A stretch of DNA of 33,015 nt. Origin: a virus. Positions 15,533-21,575 of this stretch are shown here, piece by piece; position 1 is the first letter of the stretch; the number at the start of each line of letters is the position of its first letter. Below the pieces are notes generated by a model. The model had not been told where the DNA came from. It searched no databases and was given only the letters and a program-made list of their open reading frames with translations. Both the position numbers and the translations under genes were made by a program. The stretch spans positions 1 to 33,015 of IMG/VR virus record IMGVR_UViG_3300032050_000494. One strand, written 5' to 3'.

Positions 15533-15793
15533 TTAAATGTTGTCTATGGCTTTTTGCTTTGGGACGCATATATCGAATCCTTTATCTAGCCCCATGTTGA
15601 ATCCTGCTGCAAAGAATAGCAGGCAAATACTAGACTCTTTGTCGTGCGAATATTCAAATGTAACTAATGACATATCTTTTGAGTGCTCTTCAACTGATAC
15701 TATTTTAAAAATGTCATCGCAAGATAGTTGCTCAATAACGTTTTTAAGATAAGGCAATCTGTCGTTGTACAGATAAATTGATACTCTTTTCAT
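15533..15793 (-). CDS. Hypothetical protein
   Basis: 86 residues. An N-terminal strand-helix (MKRVSIYLYNDRLPYLKNVI) is followed by an acidic middle (VSVEEHSKDMSLVTFEYSHD) and a helix (ICLLFFAAGFNMGLDKGFD). The last is hydrophobic but probably not a true membrane span. Not recognised. The leader before the ATG contains TTTAAACAAAACAAAC, matching the common A-rich early leader. Confidence 0.45.
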   Translation of the reverse strand: MKRVSIYLYNDRLPYLKNVIEQLSCDDIFKIVSVEEHSKDMSLVTFEYSHDKESSICLLFFAAGFNMGLDKGFDICVPKQKAIDNI

Positions 15794-15852
15794 GTTTGTT
15801 TTGTTTAAATGGTGAATAAAAATCGTTTTACCGGATATTTTCCGATGTTTTA

Positions 15853-16122
15853 TTATTTTTTATACATATAACCGTAGCATCTTCTTGTTACTATGGGTGC
15901 GCCAGGTAGTCTCTTTCTAATCCTTCTCATGTGTACATCTATTGTCCTTGACAAAACTACCACTCCATTCTCCCATATATTTTCAAGCAGCTCATCTCTG
16001 CTTATTATTCTGTTAGGATTACTTTTAAGGTATTTGAACAGCATGAACTCCTTCCTTGGAAGTAATACTTTTGCTCCGTTATGCTCTATTGATTTGTCTT
16101 CGTTGTTGATTATATAGTCCAT
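15853..16122 (-). CDS. Orphan OmpR/PhoB-type winged-helix DNA-binding protein
   Basis: 89 residues, almost entirely a Trans_reg_C domain: LPRKEFMLFKYLKSNPNRII, then SRDELLENIWENG, the recognition helix region SRTIDVHMRRIRKRL, and the wing RRCYGYMYKK. Response regulators normally carry a receiver domain before this; none is present here. A free-standing effector domain in a phage may act as an early-gene repressor or hijack host two-component promoters. It is encoded just downstream of the small RNA candidate, in the middle of the leftward arm, and has the leader CTAAACTAA-ATG shared with the next gene. Confidence 0.75.
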   Translation of the reverse strand: MDYIINNEDKSIEHNGAKVLLPRKEFMLFKYLKSNPNRIISRDELLENIWENGVVVLSRTIDVHMRRIRKRLPGAPIVTRRCYGYMYKK

Positions 16123-16133
16123 TTAGTTTAGAT

Positions 16134-16253
16134 TTACCAGTTTAAAAAGTCGTCACCCTTGTAGTCCGGATGCTCTTTTTTCATTTCAGCAATTGCATTC
16201 ACCCATAAGTAGCTGATGATTGCTACAATTCCAAATAGTATAAAGTATATCAT
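16134..16253 (-). CDS. 39-residue membrane protein
   Basis: A short ORF: MIYFILFGIVAIISYLWVNA (one membrane helix) followed by a polar tail AEMKKEHPDYKGDDFLNW. The leader ATCTAAACTAA-ATG is identical to that of the next gene, supporting translation. It lies downstream of the small RNA terminator, so it may need its own promoter or read-through. Function unknown; small inner-membrane proteins of phages can act in superinfection exclusion. Confidence 0.58.
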   Translation of the reverse strand: MIYFILFGIVAIISYLWVNAIAEMKKEHPDYKGDDFLNW

Positions 16254-16291
16254 TTAGTTTAGATTTTGGGTTGTATTCGTACTATATGTAC

Positions 16292-16388
16292 TAAAATAAG
16301 CCGGGAATTAAACTCCCGGCCATTATACTGCCGCCCCCTTTAATAATCATTAACTTACTAACAGTTTCAAATAATTATAAGCGGCAGT
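16292..16388 (-). ncRNA. Candidate structured small RNA with own promoter and terminator
   Basis: Directly after a minus-strand promoter box (16392-16399) the transcript would begin with ACTGCCGC (16388-16381), which pairs perfectly with GCGGCAGT (16334-16327). Inside this, ATAATTATT pairs with AATGATTAT (one G-U), and inside that AACT with AGTT, giving one nested hairpin. The RNA ends in a strong terminator: arms GCCGGGA and TCCCGGC (16320-16300) followed by TTATTTTAG. Predicted length is about 97 nt, with no ORF worth naming. I recognise no known RNA family. It could instead be the 3' UTR of the Rad52-type gene, whose stop is 13 nt upstream. Confidence 0.55.
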
Positions 16389-16391
16389 CTG

Positions 16392-16399
16392 CAAAGATA
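16392..16399 (-). promoter_or_regulatory. Promoter -7 box for the small RNA
   Basis: TATCTTTG on the minus strand, a perfect TAnnTTTG box, lying 3 nt before the first paired base of the RNA hairpin and immediately after the stop of the Rad52-type gene. The same octamer forms the two divergent promoters of the control region (23156-23163 and 24180-24187). A clear TTTG at -33 is not visible. Confidence 0.55.
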
Positions 16400-16400
16400 A

Positions 16401-17033
16401 TCAAAATTGTTTAGCGAATGCCTGACGGAAAGACGCATGAGTCTTTATCTTATCGGGTAGCGTCTTGGCCCATTCGATTGCTGCTGCTTTATCCTTCATT
16501 ACTGCCAGCTTTTGTAGTGCCTCTTGCAATGGATGTACTCCGTTGACTACTCCATGTAGGTCATTAATGTACTGTGTTAAGTCCCATATCTTATTACCCT
16601 TATCGTCTGCCGGATATGGATACTGCTTACCGTTGAACTCCTTGCTGCCTGCGTTAAGGTCTACGATGTCTAGGTCGTACAGAAACCTACCAACTCCGAA
16701 GTTAACAGCTGCACGTTTGAAAGCGTCGGATGCTGCTGACTTCTCAGCCTCAAAGTTACCTTCTGAGCCTACATCCTGGCGTTCAATAATAGTACCGTCC
16801 GGCATTACTATACCTATCGAACAGTAGATGCTTCCCTTGATGTCGTAGTACTTTTTAGTCCATCCGTAGGAGCAGTACTTATCTAGGGTATCCATCGCCT
16901 GACGGGCATCTATATAGGCTACGCAGGTGCATTTGGTATTGCCCTTGTTGAATGATTGCACGCGCCATTGGTAAGGCATTGGCTTAGATAGATTGGTGAT
17001 TAGGTCTGTTAGATAGATGCTGTTTTCTGTCAT
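16401..17033 (-). CDS. Rad52-family single-strand annealing protein
   Basis: 210 residues. The region about 20-125 matches Rad52/Rad22-type annealing proteins: YQWRVQSFNK, CVAYIDARQAMDTLD, WTKKYYDIKGSIYCSIGI, then EGNFEAEKSAASDAFKRAAV and NFGVGRFLYDL, the best-conserved block of the family. The C-terminal region is helical and probably contacts partners. It would anneal single strands made by the RecE-type exonuclease at 14726-15514. Together with the SSB-like protein and RusA this gives a full recombination set in one operon. A promoter and small RNA start right after its stop. Confidence 0.82.
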   Translation of the reverse strand: MTENSIYLTDLITNLSKPMPYQWRVQSFNKGNTKCTCVAYIDARQAMDTLDKYCSYGWTKKYYDIKGSIYCSIGIVMPDGTIIERQDVGSEGNFEAEKSAASDAFKRAAVNFGVGRFLYDLDIVDLNAGSKEFNGKQYPYPADDKGNKIWDLTQYINDLHGVVNGVHPLQEALQKLAVMKDKAAAIEWAKTLPDKIKTHASFRQAFAKQF

Positions 17034-17043
17034 GTTATTTGGT

Positions 17044-17280
17044 TTAAATAGTTATAGTATCAAATTCTTGGTACATCTTAACGGTTGCTGATGGGTATTT
17101 CTCCTTGATTGCCTCTACTAGCATATCATTGTCGTAAAAGCATTCTTCTGCATCAGGATTATTTCTTTCTGCCTGCACTATAGGAGTTATTGCTTTTTCT
17201 ATCTGACTTTCAGAAAGGTTTGTCAATAGATAGAAATCTTCTTCTTCGTACGATGTTGTTTTAATTCTGTAAATGTTCAT
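17044..17280 (-). CDS. Small hypothetical protein
   Basis: 78 residues: MNIYRIKTTSYEEEDFYLLT, then a helix (LSESQIEKAITPIVQAERNN), an acidic middle and a second helix (MLVEAIKEKYPSA). The strand-helix-helix-strand order and the ending VKMYQEFDTITI are seen in many short phage proteins of unknown role. Located 10 nt before the Rad52-type gene in the operon. Confidence 0.45.
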   Translation of the reverse strand: MNIYRIKTTSYEEEDFYLLTNLSESQIEKAITPIVQAERNNPDAEECFYDNDMLVEAIKEKYPSATVKMYQEFDTITI

Positions 17281-17291
17281 GGCTTTAGTTT

Positions 17292-17537
17292 TTAATATAT
17301 CATAATTGGGTTTCCTTTTTTATCTCTCAGTTCTACGCAGTTAAGTTCGCTGTCGTAGTGCTGACATACCTTAGTATAGACTTGGTTTACGTCGATACAC
17401 ATTGGAGCGAATGTATCAAACTCTTTCCTCGTAAGGAATGGTTTATGTTTGAACTTATCGTATCTCTCTTTGTAGTATTCGTAAACTACGCCCATCGGGT
17501 CTGCCTGCTTGAGTTGAAAGTACTGTTGCTTAGTCAT
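17292..17537 (-). CDS. Small hypothetical protein
   Basis: 81 residues with an N-terminal helix (TKQQYFQLKQADPMGVVYEY), a basic middle (YYKERYDKFKHKPFLTRKEF) and a C-terminal beta-like part ending KKGNPIMIY. No family recognised. Its ATG overlaps the stop of a 45-residue membrane gene (TAATG). Confidence 0.45.
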   Translation of the reverse strand: MTKQQYFQLKQADPMGVVYEYYKERYDKFKHKPFLTRKEFDTFAPMCIDVNQVYTKVCQHYDSELNCVELRDKKGNPIMIY

Positions 17538-17674
17538 TAGTAGTGGGATAAATTGTCAATAGGTTGTTGTTCTGTTTCTATATCTTCTCCAGACATAAAG
17601 TGCCGGATAAGTAAATGTATTGTAAGGCAGTACGCTGCAAAGAATAGCAAGATAATAACTGTTAAGAGTGTCAT
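17537..17674 (-). CDS. 45-residue single-helix membrane protein
   Basis: A short ORF: MTLLTVIILLFFAAYCLTIH is one membrane helix, followed by a polar tail (LIRHFMSGEDIETEQQPIDN). The leader CTCTAAACAA-ATG is the common early leader, and the TAA overlaps the next ATG by one base. Both support translation. Function unknown. Confidence 0.58.
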   Translation of the reverse strand: MTLLTVIILLFFAAYCLTIHLLIRHFMSGEDIETEQQPIDNLSHY

Positions 17675-17693
17675 TTGTTTAGAGTTTAATATT

Positions 17694-17807
17694 TTAATAA
17701 ATCCTTTTACTTTTCTTTTCTTCGTAGTTGTCCTTTATCTCCAGGTATAACGCCCAAAGATAACAGCAAGAAAAAAACCCTACGAAAATGGAAACTACAT
17801 TATTCAT
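17694..17807 (-). CDS. 37-residue membrane protein
   Basis: A short ORF: MNNVVSIFVGFFSCCYLWAL forms one membrane helix, then a charged tail (YLEIKDNYEEKKSKRIY). It ends 19 nt before the next membrane micro-protein. There is no Shine-Dalgarno site, as elsewhere in this arm. The sequence is short, so the call is mainly from topology and neighbours. Confidence 0.45.
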   Translation of the reverse strand: MNNVVSIFVGFFSCCYLWALYLEIKDNYEEKKSKRIY

Positions 17808-17860
17808 ATAGCTTTATTAAATTGTTACGCAATATACTACATTTAGTTTAATCCACCAAA

Positions 17861-18220
17861 TTAAAATGGCATTTTTGTTCTAGGTGGGTAGTAGTTTCTG
17901 TAAAGGTAGTCTATGAAGTCTCCATCTGCCATGTGTCTGTGCTTCATGTAGATGTCGTCCCATGTTTCTATCCTTTGGTTGTTTACTAGTTGCGCCTGTA
18001 TCTCTCCTTCTCCCCAGGCAGTGCCGGTAAACAGTTCGGGATGGCTGAACTCGGTAACTATTTCAAAGTTTACGATTCTTCCGTTTACCATTTTTACAAT
18101 GTACTCATCATCAAGTGACTTGATGTAATCGTCATCTGGTTGACATAGTGGGATGAGTAGGTCTTCGTCTACTTTGTCTACATACCATCTGTCGTGTTTA
18201 AAGATTAATTTTCCTTCAAT
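17861..18220 (-). CDS. Hypothetical protein, probable AUU start
   Basis: The first ATG in frame (18091) gives 76 residues (MVNGRIVNFEIVTEF...). The frame stays open for 49 more codons upstream and looks coding: EGKLIFKHDRWYVDKVDEDL, LIPLCQPDDDYIKSLDDEY. There is no ATG, GTG or TTG in that stretch. An ATT at 18220-18218 sits right after AAAATCAAATCAA, which matches the AAAACAAATCAAA leader before the ATG at 20088. This gives 119 residues. Either AUU is used as start or the ATG has been mutated. The protein has a WGEGEIQAQLVNNQRIETWD segment; the family is not recognised. Confidence 0.5.
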   Translation of the reverse strand: MEGKLIFKHDRWYVDKVDEDLLIPLCQPDDDYIKSLDDEYIVKMVNGRIVNFEIVTEFSHPELFTGTAWGEGEIQAQLVNNQRIETWDDIYMKHRHMADGDFIDYLYRNYYPPRTKMPF

Positions 18221-18250
18221 TTGATTTGATTTTAATTGTTATTATATTTG
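18220..18250 (+). promoter_or_regulatory. Strong Bacteroidetes-type promoter, leaderless
   Basis: TTTG (18220-18223), 19-nt spacer, TATATTTG (18243-18250): a perfect match to the Bacteroidetes primary sigma consensus TTTG-N19-TAnnTTTG. The ATG of the basic gene is at 18255, only 4 nt after the box, so transcription would start at or next to the start codon. It faces away from the leftward operon. Confidence 0.75.
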
Positions 18251-18254
18251 TTGT

Positions 18255-18518
18255 ATGAAGTCAAAAACTCAAAAGTATTACGATAAGAATCCAGATGCTA
18301 AGAAGCGTAAGGCAGCTTATGATTCGCTGTATCATAGCACTCCTGAGCGTAGGGAATATCGGTCTAAGTTGAACAAAGCCAATCGCAAGGCCGGTACGTA
18401 CGGAAATGGTGATGGTAAAGATATGAGCCATACCAAGACTGGTAAGCTCGTTATGGAATCAAAACACAAAAACCGTAGTCGTAATGGTGCGAATGGCAAG
18501 TCGACCAAGAAATCGTGA
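18255..18518 (+). CDS. Small basic phage protein running against the early operon
   Basis: 87 residues, very basic. It contains KYYDKNPDAKKRKAAYDSLY, STPERREYRSKLNKANR, KAGTYGNGDGKDMSHTKTG and KNRSRNGANG. I recall this pattern as widespread in short phage proteins, usually encoded near structural genes. The NGDGKDMSHTK...N element looks like a degenerate HNH or zinc-free DNA-binding motif, but function is unproven. It has its own perfect promoter, probably a leaderless mRNA, and a hairpin at its end, so it is an independent, moron-like unit inside the leftward arm. Convergent gene end only 12 nt away. Confidence 0.75.
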   Translation: MKSKTQKYYDKNPDAKKRKAAYDSLYHSTPERREYRSKLNKANRKAGTYGNGDGKDMSHTKTGKLVMESKHKNRSRNGANGKSTKKS

Positions 18519-18534
18519 TAGTGAACGATTTTAG
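18510..18534. terminator. Bidirectional terminator-like hairpin between convergent genes
   Basis: Perfect arms AAATCGT (18510-18516) and ACGATTT (18525-18531) close an 8-nt loop. T-rich sequence follows on the plus strand (ATTTTAG) and, more weakly, on the minus strand (ATTTCTT). It overlaps the stop of the rightward basic gene (a TGA-TAG-TGA triplet of stops) and the stop of the leftward gene. Confidence 0.55.
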
Positions 18535-18770
18535 TGCCGGCTAAATATTCTTACCATTTCGTCATAAAACTTTTCTGATACTCCGTAGAATGTACCGTTG
18601 CCACCTGCGTTAATTTCCATTATATTATCATCTGGCATTATTATATTGGTCCATTTAGGAGGCCATAGTTTAAAGCTGATTGTATCCCCTGCATCTTTTA
18701 ACATGCATAGGGTTTCGAAAATTGTTTCCATTGTCTCTTGAGACATTGTCGTGGTTTGATTCTGTGTCAT
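18531..18770 (-). CDS. Small hypothetical protein
   Basis: 79 residues. The N-terminus TQNQTTTMSQETMETIFETL is polar and helical, then TISFKLWPPKWTNIIMPDDN and a C-terminal helix (SEKFYDEMVRIFSRH). An internal Met (MSQETMET) is an alternative start. Not recognised. It ends in the convergent hairpin with the rightward basic gene. Confidence 0.45.
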   Translation of the reverse strand: MTQNQTTTMSQETMETIFETLCMLKDAGDTISFKLWPPKWTNIIMPDDNIMEINAGGNGTFYGVSEKFYDEMVRIFSRH

Positions 18771-18780
18771 GTGATTTCAT

Positions 18781-18966
18781 TTAATTATTAACAGATTGAA
18801 TCATATTGAGCGTTTTCCATATTTTACTCCAGCTTCCGTATTTTACATTATCTATTTTCTTTAGTATGCTTTTATCTGTTCCATGTTTTACTACTATGTC
18901 TCCATTATGTAGTTCAATAATGATGGATGCTGAGCCCTGTTCTATTTGTTCTTTTACTAAGTTCAT
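18781..18966 (-). CDS. Small hypothetical protein
   Basis: 61 residues: a strand-rich core (SASIIIELHNGDIVVKHGTD) and a basic C-terminus (KKIDNVKYGSWSKIWKTLN). The leader TTAAACCAAATAAC-ATG is nearly identical to that before the Rad52-type gene (17033). No function can be assigned. Confidence 0.45.
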   Translation of the reverse strand: MNLVKEQIEQGSASIIIELHNGDIVVKHGTDKSILKKIDNVKYGSWSKIWKTLNMIQSVNN

Positions 18967-18986
18967 GTTATTTGGTTTAATTATTA

Positions 18987-19676
18987 TTAATTTAAGTTAA
19001 CTACGAATCCGGATTTGTCTTTCTTAGCTTGACCCTTAGCGCGTAGTCCGATGATGTAGCCGCCTTGTGGGTCGAGGAAGCGAGCGTCAGACTTATCGCC
19101 ATCAAATACGGGTGCTCCTTGCCATGTGCTAGGTAGTTCGTCGCTCTTGCTTACATCAAATACAACAGATACGTTATGCCCCATCTTTATGGCTGTTAAG
19201 CATTCTATTTCATTAGACTCGGACTTGCTAAATGTTAAATGATAATTACTTGGCCGCTTATCTAATCTTCTAAGTACTTTGGTGTAGTCGTAGAAGATAA
19301 CTCCTGGGAACTCGTCCATGATACCGAAGCGAGCCCAGTCTATGTCAGATGTACCGTTTAGTCTGACAGCCGGGGTCATGCCCTCGTCTTTAGCTTTTAG
19401 TTCTAATAGCCTAATGTCTAGCTTAAGCATAGAAAGAAACAGTTCGCGTTTCTCAAAGAACATTTTAGTACGCTTTATTCTTGCATTCTGTACGCTGTTT
19501 AATTTGCCCATTCCAGCTGAGTATAGGCAGGATTTTGTACATCCTTCTGACCTGCGAGGGCATACCTCGTATCCGGATATATTGGCCGGTGCTAGGTATA
19601 GTATGCCGGTAAGTACGCCAAGTTTCTCACCTTTGTTAGTCTTGGCATTTGTCATTGTGAACAGATTGTACTTCAT
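18987..19676 (-). CDS. GP88-family phage protein with conserved cysteine motif
   Basis: 229 residues. The signature CPRRSEGCTKSCLYSAGMGK (Cys39, Cys46, Cys50) followed by NARIKRTKMFFEKRELF is that of the GP88 family, named from a mycobacteriophage gene product. Further conserved parts are RLNGTSDIDWARFGI, VIFYDYTKVL and YHLTFSKSESN. The cysteine cluster suggests metal or Fe-S binding, and relatives have been compared with radical-SAM-like DUF5131 proteins, but no activity is known to me. Codons and leader match the neighbours; the leader ends CTAAAACAAAACAAA-ATG. Confidence 0.72.
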   Translation of the reverse strand: MKYNLFTMTNAKTNKGEKLGVLTGILYLAPANISGYEVCPRRSEGCTKSCLYSAGMGKLNSVQNARIKRTKMFFEKRELFLSMLKLDIRLLELKAKDEGMTPAVRLNGTSDIDWARFGIMDEFPGVIFYDYTKVLRRLDKRPSNYHLTFSKSESNEIECLTAIKMGHNVSVVFDVSKSDELPSTWQGAPVFDGDKSDARFLDPQGGYIIGLRAKGQAKKDKSGFVVNLN

Positions 19677-19704
19677 TTTGTTTTGTTTTAGAGTGAATGA
19701 ATAG

Positions 19705-20088
19705 TTATACTGTCTCTTTTACTTTATACTTAGCTATGAACTTTTGAGGAGTGCCGACGAATATAGTCTTACCTTTCCATACATCGAAACAGCTCATCAT
19801 TAGTTGGCCTTTGTTATTAGTATATACTTCGTAGACATACTCTTCTCCTAGGTATCTGTCTCCTGGAATTTCAAGGTATATATTACCACATTTTGTTTTG
19901 AAATTAGCTACAACCTGAGCAGCAAGACATCCCATACCATTGTACGTTAGCTCTTCTCCTTTGTTTAGAAACTCAGCCAGCTGTAAGCCATGCCCTTCAG
20001 GGTATCCATCGAACTGACGGTACATTGTAGCAAATTCTTTGTCTTCTTTGCCTTTGATGATGAAGGCTGTTAGTGAACGTGTTCCCAT
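19705..20088 (-). CDS. Conserved phage protein of unknown function (MGTRSLT family)
   Basis: 127 residues starting MGTRSLTAFIIKG, followed by MYRQFDGYPEGHGLQLAEFL. This N-terminal pattern recurs in many unrelated phages as a conserved hypothetical protein. The rest is beta-rich (GNIYLEIPGDRYLGEEYVYE) with a short basic end. No enzyme motif is known to me. The leader reads ACTAAAACAAATCAAA-ATG. Confidence 0.62.
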   Translation of the reverse strand: MGTRSLTAFIIKGKEDKEFATMYRQFDGYPEGHGLQLAEFLNKGEELTYNGMGCLAAQVVANFKTKCGNIYLEIPGDRYLGEEYVYEVYTNNKGQLMMSCFDVWKGKTIFVGTPQKFIAKYKVKETV

Positions 20089-20099
20089 TTTGATTTGTT

Positions 20100-20390
20100 T
20101 TAGTGTGTGATTTGTTTAATATTATTAGATATAAGTTCGCCATGTTCTAGGTCGCTGTATAGTTCCAGCGTTGCCCTGTTTTCATTTTGTTGCGGAGTCA
20201 TATCTTGTTCTGTTTCATACAAGTATTCATTCTCGTAGAATGTACTGTCGAATGTGCGATTGTCAAATGATTCAATCATCATCCGCTTTGCATCCTCGTA
20301 TGATGCAGCTTCGACAGAATGCTTTTCTCTTGCCCAGATTGTAACTTTACGGTCTACGTAAAATTCAAATGATTGTGTTTCTTGTGACAT
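20100..20390 (-). CDS. Hypothetical protein, DpnD/PcfM-like start
   Basis: 96 residues. The N-terminal pattern FEFYVDRKVTIWAREKHSV followed by a helix (EDAKRMMIESFDN) looks like the small DpnD/PcfM fold (strand, strand, helix). The C-terminal part (TPQQNENRATLELYSDLEHG) is acidic. The similarity is weak. It starts from the common A-rich leader (TTTAAACAAATCAAC-ATG). Confidence 0.45.
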   Translation of the reverse strand: MSQETQSFEFYVDRKVTIWAREKHSVEAASYEDAKRMMIESFDNRTFDSTFYENEYLYETEQDMTPQQNENRATLELYSDLEHGELISNNIKQITH

Positions 20391-20419
20391 GTTGATTTGT
20401 TTAAAGTGTGAATAATAAT

Positions 20420-20980
20420 TTATAAAGATACAACTTCTTTTGATTTGTAGTACATTAGTTGTTCATTGGCTACATTTTTTACATCCTCATATCCATAGTA
20501 TCCCCAACAGCTGTCTATTTCTTCTCCGTCTTTAGTTATTTTGTAGCCATAAGTTTCTCCGGTTAGGTAGTTATCATAATACTCAACTTCACCCTTGAGG
20601 TATTCGGTTAGTCTATCTTTTAGTTTACGGCTTATACGTTTTACGTTATACTCTTTCATTACTTTAAGCTTTCCGATATAGATGAAGCCGATTTGTCCGC
20701 TATCGAAACGGCATCCGAATGGCTGCGTGCTTATTGTTATTCCTGAATGGTCGTACATATAGATGGGTAGTATAACAGCTGGCTTTACTTGCTTTATAAT
20801 TAGCTGTTTAAGTTCATCCCATGAGTTGAAGTCGGATGAACGGTAGCCGTGACCAATATCTCCTAGCGTATACCTTCTATGGAAGCATACCATTGTGCCA
20901 AGGTTGTCCCATTCTGTACGTGGGTTAGATGGATGTTCATCATGGATGATTTCGATTTGGTAGTTTGTTTCTGTGTTCAT
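20420..20980 (-). CDS. Conserved phage hypothetical protein
   Basis: 186 residues. The N-terminal motif HPSNPRTEWDNLGTMVCFHR followed by RYTLGD is conserved, to my knowledge, in many early phage proteins of unknown function. The middle contains ILPIYMYDHSGITISTQPFG and the C-terminal part YLTGETYGYKITKDGEEIDS then CWGYYGYED. It lacks a membrane segment. It is encoded with other small early proteins that commonly occur together in phages. Confidence 0.6.
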   Translation of the reverse strand: MNTETNYQIEIIHDEHPSNPRTEWDNLGTMVCFHRRYTLGDIGHGYRSSDFNSWDELKQLIIKQVKPAVILPIYMYDHSGITISTQPFGCRFDSGQIGFIYIGKLKVMKEYNVKRISRKLKDRLTEYLKGEVEYYDNYLTGETYGYKITKDGEEIDSCWGYYGYEDVKNVANEQLMYYKSKEVVSL

Positions 20981-20991
20981 TGTGTTTGTTT

Positions 20992-21288
20992 TTATTTGTT
21001 AATGAATGTTTGAGCCTCTTCGTAGCTGTCAAAGAAATGTTCTTCTCCGTCTTCAACATCTGTTACAAGGTATTCTACCTCTCTGCCTAGCATTGAACAG
21101 ATACTTATTCCGTTCTCTAGTGCAATGTAGACATAACCTGAGTTAGAATTAAACCCTACTTCCATTATGTATTCTCCTGGGCAGTCATTTGCGTATGCTC
21201 CGAATACTTTTGACATACCTTCAGCTTCGCAGTAGGCGATTCCGTCTGTTGATAATCCGTAGATTTCGATTTGTGTTTGAGTTCTCAT
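20992..21288 (-). CDS. Hypothetical acidic protein
   Basis: 98 residues, acidic and beta-rich: TQIEIYGLSTDGIAYCEAEG, GEYIMEVGFNSNSGYVYIAL, VEYLVTDVEDGEEHFFDSYE. No known motif. The leader ACTCTAAAACAAAACAC-AATG is one of the best copies of the common early leader. Confidence 0.48.
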   Translation of the reverse strand: MRTQTQIEIYGLSTDGIAYCEAEGMSKVFGAYANDCPGEYIMEVGFNSNSGYVYIALENGISICSMLGREVEYLVTDVEDGEEHFFDSYEEAQTFINK

Positions 21289-21310
21289 TGTGTTTTGTTT
21301 TAGAGTTTTA

Positions 21311-21457
21311 TTAATTGTTTACTTCAAATATATAAGTGCCTGATTCTGAATATCTTGGAAATATTATCAGCCTTACATAGCTGTACATTCCGTATAGCTT
21401 TTCTAGGTATCGTTCCGCTTGTCTTGATGTTTCAAATTGTTTTGTAATCTGTTGCAT
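21311..21457 (-). CDS. 48-residue hypothetical protein
   Basis: A short ORF: MQQITKQFETSRQAERYLEK, LYGMYSYVRLIIFPRYSESG, TYIFEVNN. The helix-strand-strand order and an FETSRQAERYLEKL start are natural for a small soluble protein. It lies 22 nt before the next gene and starts about 70 nt after a leftward terminator, so it needs a promoter in that gap or read-through. Function unknown. Confidence 0.52.
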   Translation of the reverse strand: MQQITKQFETSRQAERYLEKLYGMYSYVRLIIFPRYSESGTYIFEVNN

Positions 21458-21515
21458 GGTAAAGTTTTAGATTGATTAATTTAAAAATTAGTAAAGTGAT
21501 TTGTTGACTTTGTGT

Positions 21516-21551
21516 AAAATAAAAAAGCCGGTCAGCCTAACTGTTACCGGC
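21516..21551 (-). terminator. Rho-independent terminator (leftward)
   Basis: Arms ACCGGC (21551-21546 region) and GCCGGT (21527-21532) with an inner CAG/CTG pair form a strong stem. On the minus strand it is followed by TTTTTTATTTT (21526-21516). It follows the lipoprotein gene and separates it from the rest of the early arm. Confidence 0.8.
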
Positions 21552-21575
21552 TATCTTCACTCTAACACAATTCTA

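Noticed and set aside
17755-17762. Minus-strand TATCTTTG box
   Set aside because: It is identical to the promoter octamer but lies inside the 37-codon membrane gene (codons TAT CTT TGG) and lacks a -33 element; kept only as a remote possibility.
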